Source: CAUZWH01 sp965224275
GTDB lineage: Bacteria; Pseudomonadota; Alphaproteobacteria; SHVV01
Assembly: GCA_965224275.1 (NCBI GenBank)
Contig: CBDCYR010000002.1
Location: 372,001 to 436,000, forward strand
DNA length: 64,000 nt
Reading direction: 5' to 3'
Part shown: piece by piece, positions 51,366 to 60,628 of the stretch
Layout of the letters: each line of letters begins with the position of its first letter
Numbering within the stretch: position 1 is the stretch's first letter
Made by a program: the position numbers and the translations under genes
The notes under the pieces: model-generated
The model's input: the letters and a program-made list of their open reading frames with translations, nothing else
Told to the model about the DNA's origin: nothing
Database searches by the model: none

Positions 51366-52604
51366 TTAGAAATTTTCCTTAAACCACCGACCGATTCGCG
51401 CGAATCGGTTACCCGTGTCCCCGGGCATATCAATGGCGATTGCTTCCTGCGGATTGCGTGCGGCATAGAGCAACAGACCGGCGCAGGCCGAGAATCCAGG
51501 ACCCGCCGTCGCTTCGGCGAGGCCGCTTATGCGAATTGGGCGACCGATTCGCACTTGCTTGTCGAGAATACGAGCGGCGAGTTCGCGCATCCCTTGCAAT
51601 TGGCTGGCGCCGCCGGTCAAAACCACGCGCTGGCCGGCACGGGCCGCCGCCCCGCCCGCTTCCAGTTTGTCGCGGGCCAATTCGAGCGTTTCTTCGACAC
51701 GCGGTTGGATAATCCCCGTCAACGCGGAGCGCGGAACGTGTGTCGCGTTGGCCGCATCTTCTTCGCCGATCAAGGGGACTTCCATAATGTCCTTCTCATC
51801 GGTCGGACTCGGAAGGGTGCTGCCATAAAGCGTTTTCATTCGCTCAGCGTGCGATCTGGGCGTCGACAGCCCGCGCGCAATATCGTTGGTGACGTGGTTG
51901 CCACCAACGGGCACACCACTTGCGAACACCAACTGGCCACCCGCAAAGACCGCGATAGTGGTGGTTCCGCCACCCATGTCGATGACCGTGACACCGAGGT
52001 CCATTTCATCTTCGACCAGGCAGGCGAGTCCGGCCGCATAGGAGGACAGCACCCGCCGCTGGATGGACAAATGCCCGCGCTCGATGCAGGTATCGAGGTT
52101 TCGTAAAACCCCGGTCGCGGCAGTGACAACGTGTAGATTGACGCCGAGACGCGAGCCGTGCATCGACCGTGGGTCTTTGATGCCGTTGGTTCCATCGAGC
52201 GTAAAGCCGACCGGTATTGCGTGAACGACCTCGTTATCGCCCGGCTCGACATGAGCGCGAGCTTCGGCCAGCACACGATTAACGTCGAGGTCGCTCACTT
52301 GGCGGCCGTGAACGCCGATTTCAATGCCCACCGTATGCGATGCGGGATAGCCGCCGGAGAAGGAGACGATGACCTCATCGATCGTCTCGTTGGCGAGACG
52401 CTCTGCGCTGTCGACTGCAGCGCGAATGGCTTCCTCGGCGGCGTCGATATCTATGATCGCACCCGCCCGCAATCCCTTGGCTTCGTGATGTCCCACCCCA
52501 CCGACGCGAATCATGCCACGGCTGTCAACCCGTGCGATGAAGCACGACACCTTGGTCGATCCAATATCGAGAGCGGCGACGATGCCGCTGCGGCCTACGG
52601 CCAT
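51366..52604 (-). CDS. ftsA: Cell division protein FtsA
   Basis: This 412-residue actin-like ATPase tethers FtsZ to the membrane and recruits later division proteins. It shows the phosphate-1 loop VAALDIGSTKVSCFIA, the 1C domain (HAIPVGFTLDGTNGIKDP), phosphate-2 VTVIDMGGGTTTIAVFAGG and the adenosine loop VVLTGGASQLQGM. The C-terminal amphipathic targeting helix is NRFARIGRWFKENF. The start at 52604 (MAVGRSGIVAAL) sits directly after GGCAGGAGGG. A longer form from 52643 is possible. It lies between ftsQ and ftsZ, as usual. Confidence 0.97.
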   Translation of the reverse strand: MAVGRSGIVAALDIGSTKVSCFIARVDSRGMIRVGGVGHHEAKGLRAGAIIDIDAAEEAIRAAVDSAERLANETIDEVIVSFSGGYPASHTVGIEIGVHGRQVSDLDVNRVLAEARAHVEPGDNEVVHAIPVGFTLDGTNGIKDPRSMHGSRLGVNLHVVTAATGVLRNLDTCIERGHLSIQRRVLSSYAAGLACLVEDEMDLGVTVIDMGGGTTTIAVFAGGQLVFASGVPVGGNHVTNDIARGLSTPRSHAERMKTLYGSTLPSPTDEKDIMEVPLIGEEDAANATHVPRSALTGIIQPRVEETLELARDKLEAGGAAARAGQRVVLTGGASQLQGMRELAARILDKQVRIGRPIRISGLAEATAGPGFSACAGLLLYAARNPQEAIAIDMPGDTGNRFARIGRWFKENF

Positions 52605-52650
52605 CCCTCCTGCCCCCTTTTTAGATTGATCGGATCGTTCCACACCGCGT

Positions 52651-53523
52651 TCACGTATTTTTTCCTTTGTTTTTGGCGGTCTTCTTGATCGGCCCGAGCA
52701 ATTGAACGATCAGCCGATCCGGCATTCTGAGATCGATCGCTCGGAGTTTTCGATCAAGGATCGAATGGTGTTCCTGTAGTGCGGCGAGTCGCTCCAGTGC
52801 CGCGTGCACGTCTTGTTCGGGGAGCCGAACATCGACACCGTTGTTAAATCGCAGATTCCATCTTCGTTCGCCGACCAAAGTTACGGCCCTGATACGCTTA
52901 TCGAGAGCTGTGTGGGGCGCGAGCAAGTCGACGATCTCGGCCGCGCGTGCATCAGCACCAGGGCCGACAACGAGCGGAAGGTCTCTGAAGCGGGCGAGGC
53001 GTTCGGTGGTGATCACCGAGCCATCGCGGCTGATAAGCCGAAGTTTCTTCCGATACTGCCATAGTGCAAATGGCGCTCGCTCGCGGATATCGACGTATAT
53101 CGTGTTTGGAAAGCGCCGGCTGACTGTCGCCCATTCGATCCAGCCGAGGTCGAGCAAACGGGTCCTGGCGGCGGCCGGATCAAAGGCAAAAATCGGGGTC
53201 TTGGTTTTTGCGCCAAGCACTTGTTGGACCGTCACCGCCCGAGCGTGGCGCAATCCTCTGATCTCAACCTGTGCAATGCCGAGGCCCAGGTCGAGCGCCG
53301 TCTGGTTCACCGTTTCGCCGACCACATCGATTGCTCGGTGAACATATCCGCCGTACCAAAGGTAGGCACTGCCACCACCAGCCATCACCAAGGCCAGCAC
53401 GGCGCCGGCCGTAAGACGCACCCACCGCGAACGCAATCGTGCGCGCAGCCCACCCCGGGCGCGGGGTCGTGCCTTGGATCCACTTGCGGAACCACGTCGG
53501 AATATCCAGTTCAACGGTCGCAT
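52651..53523 (-). CDS. ftsQ: Cell division protein FtsQ
   Basis: This 290-residue bitopic membrane protein bridges early and late division proteins. A basic cytoplasmic N-terminus (RARGGLRARLRSRW) and a membrane helix (LTAGAVLALVMAGGGSAYLW, about 37-56) precede a POTRA domain. The POTRA domain starts QVEIRGLRHARAVTVQQVLG and continues into the FtsQ-type domain (LDLGWIEWATVSRRFPNTIY, IRERAPFALWQYRKKLRLI). The start at 53523 has GGAGG seven bases upstream; 53544 would add seven residues. The start overlaps the end of ddl. Confidence 0.95.
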   Translation of the reverse strand: MRPLNWIFRRGSASGSKARPRARGGLRARLRSRWVRLTAGAVLALVMAGGGSAYLWYGGYVHRAIDVVGETVNQTALDLGLGIAQVEIRGLRHARAVTVQQVLGAKTKTPIFAFDPAAARTRLLDLGWIEWATVSRRFPNTIYVDIRERAPFALWQYRKKLRLISRDGSVITTERLARFRDLPLVVGPGADARAAEIVDLLAPHTALDKRIRAVTLVGERRWNLRFNNGVDVRLPEQDVHAALERLAALQEHHSILDRKLRAIDLRMPDRLIVQLLGPIKKTAKNKGKNT

Positions 53524-54425
53524 CCCGAATCCTCCAACAGCCATGCGACAAGCTCAGTGAACGTCATGCCCCGATGCGCGACAATTTCGGGAACCAGAGA
53601 GGTGGGCGTAAGACCGGGTTGGGTGTTGAGTTCGAGGATGTAAAGCAGACCGGGTTCGCCAGCGGAATCGTCGTAGCGGAGATCGGCTCGTGTCACGCCC
53701 CGGCAGCCGAGCGTGCGATGGGCGACTTCGGCGATATCCATAGCGCGCGAGTAACAATCAGGGTGAATTGGGGCGGGAACCAGATGTTCCGAGCCGCCCG
53801 CCGTGTACTTGGCGTCGTAGTCGTAGAACCCGACGCGCGGCCTGATCTCAAGCACATCAAGCGGCTTGTCGTCTACCACCGCGACCGTGATTTCACGACC
53901 GGGAATGTACTCCTCGACCATGGCGTAATCACCGTAGTTCCAACTATCGATGTCGCTCGGGTCGGTATTGTCGCCTTCGTTGACGATTCGCACGCCCACG
54001 CTTGAGCCTTCGTTCAGCGGCTTAACCACGTGCGGCAAAGGCAACACATCGCCTCGACAATACTGGGCGCGAGAGACCACCCTACTGTCGGGACATCTAA
54101 GGCCGGCGTCTTGAAAGGCGCGTTGCGCGGCGGGTTTGTTCATCGCCAGCGCTGACGCAAGAACGCCCGAATGGGTGTAAGGAATTTGTAAGGTCTCAAG
54201 CACCCCTTGAATGCACCCGTCTTCTCCGAATCGTCCGTGCAGCGCATTGAAGACCACATCGGGTTTGAGTTCACCGAGGACGGTGGCGATATCGTGATCG
54301 ACATCGATCGGCGTGACGTCGTGATCCAAGGAGCGAACGGCCTCGACAACTGCCGCCCCACTGACGAGTGAAATTTCGCGCTCCGCCGACCAGCCGCCCA
54401 TCAGAACCGCAATGTGGAGGGTCAT
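53511..54425 (-). CDS. ddl: D-alanine--D-alanine ligase
   Basis: This 304-residue ATP-grasp enzyme makes D-Ala-D-Ala for peptidoglycan precursors. It shows VLMGGWSAEREISLVSG at the N-terminus, FNALHGRFGEDGCIQGVLE, the Ser loop KPLNEGSSVGVRIV, VEEYIPGREITVAVVDD, and the metal/ATP site ILELNTQPGLTPTSLVPEI. The length is normal. The start ATG overlaps the murB stop (ATGA at 54422-54425), which fixes the start in preference to the longer frame from 54506. Confidence 0.96.
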   Translation of the reverse strand: MTLHIAVLMGGWSAEREISLVSGAAVVEAVRSLDHDVTPIDVDHDIATVLGELKPDVVFNALHGRFGEDGCIQGVLETLQIPYTHSGVLASALAMNKPAAQRAFQDAGLRCPDSRVVSRAQYCRGDVLPLPHVVKPLNEGSSVGVRIVNEGDNTDPSDIDSWNYGDYAMVEEYIPGREITVAVVDDKPLDVLEIRPRVGFYDYDAKYTAGGSEHLVPAPIHPDCYSRAMDIAEVAHRTLGCRGVTRADLRYDDSAGEPGLLYILELNTQPGLTPTSLVPEIVAHRGMTFTELVAWLLEDSGCDR

Positions 54426-55429
54426 GATCGTCCCCCCGATGGTTCTTGCGAATCGACCGCGCTCATTTGGCCTGGCAGATGCCGGCCAATTCGGCGGATT
54501 TCCCATTCCAGGGTTACGCCGGTTACTTCGGCGACGCGGCGCCGCACCTCTTCACCCAGCGCTTCGAGATCGGCGGCCGTCGCCTCGCCGCGATTAATGA
54601 GGAAATTGCAGTGTTTCTCTGACACCGTTGCTGCGCCGCGGCTCATGCCCTGGCACCCGGCGCGATCAATCAACTCCCACGCTCTAGGCGAATCCGACAG
54701 CGGACCTGGAATATTGGGATTGTTAGGATTCTTGAACGTACTTCCACCGGTACGTGTACGAATCGGTTGGCTCGCCTCTCGCTCCAACTTGATTGCATCT
54801 AGCCGCTCACGAATCCGAGCTGGTTCGGTCCGGGTCCCAGTCAATTCCGCGGCGGTGAAGATCCAACCTTCCGGTATCTCGCAGTGGCGGTACGAAAATC
54901 CTAATTGGTCGTGTGAATATTTGCGATGTGTCCCGTCAGGGCCAACTGCCTCCGCACTCGCTACCACGTCTTTGATTTCGCCGCCGAAAGCCCCAGCGTT
55001 CATTCGCAGCGCCCCACCAATCGTGCCTGGGACACCGGACAGGAACTCGAGACCGCCAATACCGGCTTCACACGCGACCTCCGCCACATTGACGTCGAGT
55101 GCGGCAGCGCCGCAACGCAGTGCAGCCGCGTCCGGATCCGGTTCGATAGTGGCGAAGGCGCGACCGAGCCGAACGACCACGCCGGGGATGCCGCCGTCGC
55201 GAACAAGAACGTTAGACCCAACGCCGATTACGGTAACGGAAGTGTCCTCGGGTTTTTCACGCAAGAAACTTGCTAAGTCATCGAGATCTTTGGGCCGGAA
55301 CGAAACTTCCGCGGGTCCACCGACTCGAAACCACGTTATTTTCGAAAGATCACTGTTCGCCGAGTAGCGGCCGCGCACGCTGGGCAGCCGCTCGAGCAGT
55401 TCGCCGCCGCGCATCGCTGCTGCCATCAT
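54422..55429 (-). CDS. murB: UDP-N-acetylenolpyruvoylglucosamine reductase
   Basis: This 335-residue flavoenzyme reduces the enolpyruvyl group to form UDP-MurNAc. The FAD domain has TWFRVGGPAEVSFRP, VIGVGSNVLVRDGGIPGVVV and EFLSGVPGTIGGALRMNAGA. The catalytic Ser lies in RTRTGGSTFKNPNNPN, the catalytic Glu region near VSEKHCNFLINRGEA. It is the type I-like short form common in this class. It starts with ATGATG overlapping the murC stop and ends overlapping ddl, so translation is coupled. Confidence 0.96.
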   Translation of the reverse strand: MMAAAMRGGELLERLPSVRGRYSANSDLSKITWFRVGGPAEVSFRPKDLDDLASFLREKPEDTSVTVIGVGSNVLVRDGGIPGVVVRLGRAFATIEPDPDAAALRCGAAALDVNVAEVACEAGIGGLEFLSGVPGTIGGALRMNAGAFGGEIKDVVASAEAVGPDGTHRKYSHDQLGFSYRHCEIPEGWIFTAAELTGTRTEPARIRERLDAIKLEREASQPIRTRTGGSTFKNPNNPNIPGPLSDSPRAWELIDRAGCQGMSRGAATVSEKHCNFLINRGEATAADLEALGEEVRRRVAEVTGVTLEWEIRRIGRHLPGQMSAVDSQEPSGGRS

Positions 55430-56892
55430 GAGGCGGCCTCCCTACTCGCGGAGCCACCGCCCGTGGCTGCATCCATGCCCGGACCATCGGTGAGAAATTC
55501 TATTTCGCCGGGCAGAGATTGGGCCCAGCTTGAGATGCTGCCGGCCCCCATACAAAGGACCAGATCGCCGACGCCGGCGAGATCGCATGTTGTCGCCGCC
55601 AAGTGCTCAGGTGACGGCAGCGGTACCGCGTGTCGATGGCCGTGGCGTCGCAGACCATCGACCAGCGAATCCCGGTTAATGCCCTCGATGGGTTCCTCGC
55701 CCGCCGGGTATACCTCCGAGACGATGACCGCGTCAGCGTCGTTGAAACAAGTGCAGAATTCCTCGAACAGATCGCGCAGTCGGGTAAATCGATGGGGTTG
55801 GACCACGGCGATGATGCGGCCGTCATAGGCCGCCCGCGCCGCGCCCAATGCAGCCGCGATCTCGACCGGATGGTGAGCATAATCGTCTATTACCGTGATA
55901 CCTGCCGCAAATCCCGTCCGCGTAAAACGCCGCTTGACGCCGGAGAAATTAGCGAACCCCTGACGAATTCGTTCTTCGTCGATTCCCATTTCATCGGCAA
56001 CCGCTACCGCCGCCAACGCATTGAGAACGTTGTGCCTGCCTGGCATCGGTATGTGGAGATCGTCGAACCGACGACTGCGACTGCGCACGCGATCGGTGAA
56101 CTGGACCGAGAACGAAGCGCCGTCCGCAGAAATCACAACGTCGACACCGCGCACGTCGGCCTGCGGACCGAGACCATAAGTGATCAAGCGACGGTCCGAG
56201 ACGCGGCCGATCATCGCCTGAACCTCGGGATGGTCGATACACAGCGCCGCAAAACCATAGAAAGGGATGTTCTCAACGAACATTTGGAACGCTTCACGCT
56301 CCTGATCGAAGCCGCGATAGTGATCGAGATGCTCCGGATCAATGTTGGTAACCACCGCGATCGTCGCCGGAAGTTTGACAAACGTGCCGTCGGATTCGTC
56401 GGCCTCCACCACCATCCATTCACCGGCACCGAGGCGCGCATTGGTGCCGTAGGCGTTGATGATGCCGCCGTTGATGACGGTAGGATCGTAGCTGGCGCTA
56501 TCCAGAACCGCGGCGATCATCGATGTGGTCGTCGTCTTGCCGTGGGTTCCCGCAACGGCGATCGACCAGCGCAATCGCATCAACTCAGCCAGCATCTCGG
56601 CCCGCCGAACGACCGGGATCAGACGGGCGCGCGCAGCCCGAATTTCCGGATTGTCATCGGTCACCGCCGACGACAAAACCACCACCTTGGCGGCGCCGAG
56701 GTGGTCCGGCTTGTGCCCAATCGCGACCGCAATCCCCAACTCTCGCAAACGCGTGACGTTTGCGTTCTCGGACAGATCGGAGCCCTGCACCTGATAGCCA
56801 AGATTGTGCATGACCTCGGCAATGCCGCTCATGCCGATTCCACCAATACCGACGAAATGGACAGGACCGATATCGAGGGGCAGTTGCCTCAT
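55426..56892 (-). CDS. murC: UDP-N-acetylmuramate--L-alanine ligase
   Basis: This 488-residue ATP-dependent ligase adds the first amino acid, L-Ala, to UDP-MurNAc. It shows the N-terminal dinucleotide-like HFVGIGGIGMSGIAEVMH, the ATP loop VAGTHGKTTTTSMIAAVL, EADESDGTFVKLPATIAVVT, and the C-terminal VIDDYAHHPVEIAAALGAAR. The C-terminus has a Gly/Ala/Ser-rich tail. It overlaps both murG and murB by four bases. Confidence 0.97.
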   Translation of the reverse strand: MRQLPLDIGPVHFVGIGGIGMSGIAEVMHNLGYQVQGSDLSENANVTRLRELGIAVAIGHKPDHLGAAKVVVLSSAVTDDNPEIRAARARLIPVVRRAEMLAELMRLRWSIAVAGTHGKTTTTSMIAAVLDSASYDPTVINGGIINAYGTNARLGAGEWMVVEADESDGTFVKLPATIAVVTNIDPEHLDHYRGFDQEREAFQMFVENIPFYGFAALCIDHPEVQAMIGRVSDRRLITYGLGPQADVRGVDVVISADGASFSVQFTDRVRSRSRRFDDLHIPMPGRHNVLNALAAVAVADEMGIDEERIRQGFANFSGVKRRFTRTGFAAGITVIDDYAHHPVEIAAALGAARAAYDGRIIAVVQPHRFTRLRDLFEEFCTCFNDADAVIVSEVYPAGEEPIEGINRDSLVDGLRRHGHRHAVPLPSPEHLAATTCDLAGVGDLVLCMGAGSISSWAQSLPGEIEFLTDGPGMDAATGGGSASREAAS

Positions 56893-58025
56893 CGGGCCTG
56901 CTCCTCTGACTGTTCGCTGGTGGTCACGCCCGCAACTTGCTCGGAAAAATCAGCCAGCACGACTTCGCAGTCGGTCCGTCCTTTGGCGCGGGCTTTCGCA
57001 GCCATGTCTACCAGTCGCGCCGGATTATCCATGACGTCTCGGACCAGCGTCCCGAGGCGATCAGCTGTGAACTGCTTTTCCTGGATCAACACGTGCGCCG
57101 CGCCGCCGTTTGCGAACACCCTGGCATTGGCGGCTTGGTGATCATCAGCCGCACGCGGTAACGGCACGATGATCGCAGGCCTGCCAACGCATCCCAGTTC
57201 GCCAATCGACGACGCACCCGCGCGCGAGATTACCAGGTGGGCCTGCGCCAACCGTTCGCCAATATCGTCGAAAAAGGTTTCCAGGGCGTTGGAGATATCG
57301 CTTTCTTGGTAGATGGCGGCAACATGATCGAGGTCTTCCGCGCGGCATTGATGGCTTACGTCAAGGCGCTGGCGAAACTCCTTTGGAAGGCTTGCAAGCG
57401 CCGCCGGAATCACCGAGCCGAAGACGCCCGCGCCTTGGCTGCCTCCGATCACGAGCAGCTTGAATTGACCATCGTCTACCGCTGCGACATAGGGCCGTTC
57501 CCGCGCTTGGCTGACCGCTGGCCTGACAGGGTTACCCGTTACCGCGATCGTTGCGCGTATCGAGGCCGGCAGTCGCTCTGTTTCGGTTTGCGACAACGCA
57601 ACCCCACTCACGCGTCGCGCCAGCAGTCGATTGACCCGACCGAGAACCGCGTTTTGTTCGTGGACAATCGTCGGGATGCCGCGTTGGATCGCCGCCCACA
57701 TCGTTGGTAACGATGGATAGCCACCAAATCCGACCACGACCGTCGGCTGCAAGCGAGACAACAACCACCATGCCTGCCAGGTGCCGATTGCAATCTGCAG
57801 GAATACCCAAACGGTGGTGAGCAGGTTGCCACCAGCCGGCGTGCCGCAGCGGACCACGTAAGTCGCCACATCGGCGATCAGGGAATGTTCCGCGCTTTGT
57901 TCACCACGGCCGTCGGTTATCAGCACGACACCCCAGCCGCGCACCCGCAGTTCTCCGCCGAGCGCGGCGGCAGGAAATAGATGCCCACCGGTGCCGCCAG
58001 CTGCCAGAACGACCACACCGGTCAT
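56889..58025 (-). CDS. murG: Lipid II-forming GlcNAc transferase MurG
   Basis: This 378-residue peripheral membrane glycosyltransferase attaches GlcNAc to lipid I. It shows the glycine-rich AAGGTGGHLFPAAALGGEL, VGFGGYPSLPTMWAAIQRG, VHEQNAVLGRVNRLLARR, LVIGGSQGAGVFGSVIP and the donor site ISRAGASSIGELGCVGRPAI. The GT-B fold is complete. It overlaps ftsW and murC by four bases each. Confidence 0.97.
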   Translation of the reverse strand: MTGVVVLAAGGTGGHLFPAAALGGELRVRGWGVVLITDGRGEQSAEHSLIADVATYVVRCGTPAGGNLLTTVWVFLQIAIGTWQAWWLLSRLQPTVVVGFGGYPSLPTMWAAIQRGIPTIVHEQNAVLGRVNRLLARRVSGVALSQTETERLPASIRATIAVTGNPVRPAVSQARERPYVAAVDDGQFKLLVIGGSQGAGVFGSVIPAALASLPKEFRQRLDVSHQCRAEDLDHVAAIYQESDISNALETFFDDIGERLAQAHLVISRAGASSIGELGCVGRPAIIVPLPRAADDHQAANARVFANGGAAHVLIQEKQFTADRLGTLVRDVMDNPARLVDMAAKARAKGRTDCEVVLADFSEQVAGVTTSEQSEEQAR

Positions 58026-59227
58026 GGTGTTACCCCGCCAAAGGAATTGTGGCGTCCGAGGTCCAATCTGGACCCAGCTGCAATCGCTGGCGGGGTTTCG
58101 ACGTCGATTGCACCGCCCTCATCAACGCGCAGGCGGGTCAGCGCCAACACCATCCCGATCACCAGCGCCATACCGATTAGCGACGAGCCACCGTAGCTAA
58201 TGAACGGAAGTGTCATGCCTTTGGTTGGCATAAGGTCGAGGTTAACGCCGATATTGATGACCGCTTGCAAACCGAATTGCACAACCAGGCCGGTCGCCGC
58301 GAGCATCACGAAGGGACTGGTGGCTTGCAGGGCGCGCGACAAGCAGCGAAGGACGACAAACGCGAACAGGCCAAGCAGGAGCAGTCCGGTTACCAAACCG
58401 AACTCTTCGCCGGCAACGGCAAATATGAAATCGGTGTGGGCGTCGGGGAGGACGTTCTTTAACACGCCTTCTCCCGGGCCACGGCCCAGCACGCCGCCGT
58501 GCAAGAAGGCGTCGCGAGCAGTATCAATCTGAAAGGAGTCGCCAACCGCCGGGTCGAGAAAGCGATCGATCCTGCTCGCCACGTGGGGCAGCGTCAGATA
58601 GGCGATTACCGCACCCACCGCACCGATCACACCGATCGTCGCGACCCACATCAACGAAAGCCCCGCAACGAACACCTGCGTTAGCCATACCGTCACAACG
58701 AGCACGGCCGTGCCAACGTCGGGCTGCATCAAAAGGAGCGTAATCACGACGCCCAACGGCATTAATGTGAGCGCAAAGGTGGATAGTTTTGGTCGCGACG
58801 TACCTATCACCAGCATGGCAGCGATCAGAACCACAAGCACGGGCTTGATGAATTCAGATGGCTGTAGAACGAATCCACCGATCTCCAACCACCGACGCGC
58901 GCCGTTGACCTCCACCCCGATGAGCGTCGTCACGGCGAGCGCTGTTATCGCAAAAGCAAAACCCAGAATGCCCAATCGTCTAACGCCGGTTGGGCTAAGG
59001 AATGAAGTAAACCCAAGTAGGGCGAGGGCAATCAACGCGAAAACCAGGTGGCGCTTTACGAAATGAAACGAGCCAAACCCAAGTCGGTCGGCTACTGCCG
59101 GACTCGCGGCGAGGGCCAACACACCACCGAGCGCGATAAGCAACACGATCGCCAGCAGACTCCAGCGATCGATCGTCCACCACCAGCGACCAACGATCGA
59201 GTTATCGGTGCGGCGAACGGTCAGCAC
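58022..59227 (-). CDS. ftsW: Peptidoglycan glycosyltransferase FtsW
   Basis: This 401-residue SEDS-family membrane glycosyltransferase polymerises septal lipid II. It has about ten transmembrane helices, the extracytoplasmic NGARRWLEIGGFVLQPSEFI with the conserved Glu and Lys region PSEFIKPVLVVL, the loop DAHTDFIFAVAGEEFGLVTG (active-site Asp region), and PTKGMTLPFISYGGSSLI. It is in its normal place between murD and murG, with four- and seven-base overlaps. Confidence 0.96.
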   Translation of the reverse strand: MLTVRRTDNSIVGRWWWTIDRWSLLAIVLLIALGGVLALAASPAVADRLGFGSFHFVKRHLVFALIALALLGFTSFLSPTGVRRLGILGFAFAITALAVTTLIGVEVNGARRWLEIGGFVLQPSEFIKPVLVVLIAAMLVIGTSRPKLSTFALTLMPLGVVITLLLMQPDVGTAVLVVTVWLTQVFVAGLSLMWVATIGVIGAVGAVIAYLTLPHVASRIDRFLDPAVGDSFQIDTARDAFLHGGVLGRGPGEGVLKNVLPDAHTDFIFAVAGEEFGLVTGLLLLGLFAFVVLRCLSRALQATSPFVMLAATGLVVQFGLQAVINIGVNLDLMPTKGMTLPFISYGGSSLIGMALVIGMVLALTRLRVDEGGAIDVETPPAIAAGSRLDLGRHNSFGGVTP

Positions 59228-60627
59228 CGCGCACCTCGATTCGCAACTCCGCGATCAGCCTTGAGGGCGGTGACGCGGGTCCGAAATTCGTCGCCGCGCG
59301 CCTCGAAATTGACCCACTGATCAAACGACGCGCACGCCGGCGACAACAACACGACGGAATTGTCGCTGCGCGTCTCGCGGCATTGTTCGAATGCCGCCGC
59401 CACCGCCTTTTCTAATGTGCCGGCAATCGTATGCGGTACGTGGCTTCCGAGCGTGCCGCTAAACGTCGCCGCTGCTTCGCCGATGAGATAGGCGTGTGCG
59501 ACATGGGGGAAAAGGCTGGCAAGCGGCTCAATACCGCCGGCCTTGGCGATACCGCCCGCGATCCAATGGATGTTTTCAAACGTCGCCAGCGCTCGCGCCG
59601 TCGCATCGGCGTTGGTGGCCTTGCTGTCATTGACGAAGCGAACGCCGTCAATAGTGGCAATCAGTTCAAGTCGGTGCGGGAGTCCGGGGAAGCTGGGTAG
59701 TGCTGCGCAGGCGTCCTCGCTGCTCACTCCCAATGCGCGGGATACCGCAATCGACGCCGCCGCGTTCTGCCAATTATGAGCCCCTAGAAGACTATCGATG
59801 CCCCGCAAATCGCTCGTCGCCGACGGCGGGTCGATCGCGTCGTGGAGCATCCCGTCGACCACATAGACACCGCCGTTCACCGGTTGCCCGACGCCAACAG
59901 GAATGACCTTTTGGGTTTTTGCGGTAACCACGTCTTCGAAGATAGCGTGGCTGTCACCGTCATCGAGACCGATTACGGCTGTATCGGCAACGGTTTGTTG
60001 TTCCAGCAAACGCTTCTTGACGGCGATGTACCCCGCCATATCGCCGTGCCGATCCAAATGGTCTGGACTGAGATTCAGCAACACAGCAACGTCGCAAACC
60101 AGGCCCGGCGCCAGATCAATCTGAAACGATGAAAGTTCCAGGACATATATGCCGTCCTCGTCGAGCATCGGAAGATCCAAAGCCGGCCTACCGAGATTGC
60201 CGCCAACCGCGACTTGTCGCCCGCATTTCTCGAGAATATGGCCAATCAACGCAGTGGTCGTCGATTTACCGTTTGTTCCGGTGACGCCGACGATTGGAGA
60301 CCGGGTAATCGTATGCGCGAATAGTTCGATATCGCCGATGATCGGGCATCCGGCTGCCCGCGCTCGGCGCACGACGGGGTGCGGTTCCGGATGGGTGAGC
60401 GGAATCCCCGGGCTCAGTACGAGAGCGGCGATACCGGCAAAATCCGTATCATGAAGGTTGGCAACCGGAAACTCTGCCACATCACTCGATTGGCGCCGCG
60501 GTTTGTCGTCGTCCCACAGCAAAACCTCGGCGCCGCCCGCTGCCAGCGCACGCGCGGCCGCCATTCCGCTGCGCCCGAGACCGAGCACGGCAACTGGTTT
60601 GTCGCGGTATTGGCAAACCTCGATCAC
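59221..60627 (-). CDS. murD: UDP-N-acetylmuramoyl-L-alanine--D-glutamate ligase
   Basis: This 468-residue ligase adds D-Glu to UDP-MurNAc-L-Ala. It shows VAVLGLGRSGMAAARALAAG at the N-terminus, GVTGTNGKSTTTALIGHIL (ATP), VLELSSFQIDLAPGLVCDVA, LLNLSPDHLDRHGDMAGYI, FVNDSKATNADATARAL and the C-terminal VVLLSPACASFDQWVNFEAR. All standard positions are present. The seven-base overlap with ftsW and one-base gap after mraY indicate coupled translation. Confidence 0.97.
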   Translation of the reverse strand: MIEVCQYRDKPVAVLGLGRSGMAAARALAAGGAEVLLWDDDKPRRQSSDVAEFPVANLHDTDFAGIAALVLSPGIPLTHPEPHPVVRRARAAGCPIIGDIELFAHTITRSPIVGVTGTNGKSTTTALIGHILEKCGRQVAVGGNLGRPALDLPMLDEDGIYVLELSSFQIDLAPGLVCDVAVLLNLSPDHLDRHGDMAGYIAVKKRLLEQQTVADTAVIGLDDGDSHAIFEDVVTAKTQKVIPVGVGQPVNGGVYVVDGMLHDAIDPPSATSDLRGIDSLLGAHNWQNAAASIAVSRALGVSSEDACAALPSFPGLPHRLELIATIDGVRFVNDSKATNADATARALATFENIHWIAGGIAKAGGIEPLASLFPHVAHAYLIGEAAATFSGTLGSHVPHTIAGTLEKAVAAAFEQCRETRSDNSVVLLSPACASFDQWVNFEARGDEFRTRVTALKADRGVANRGARC

Positions 60628-60628
60628 G

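Noticed and set aside
55630..57141. A 503-codon plus-strand frame opposite murC/murG
   Set aside because: Antisense to two enzymes with complete motif sets; no start signal or family resemblance.
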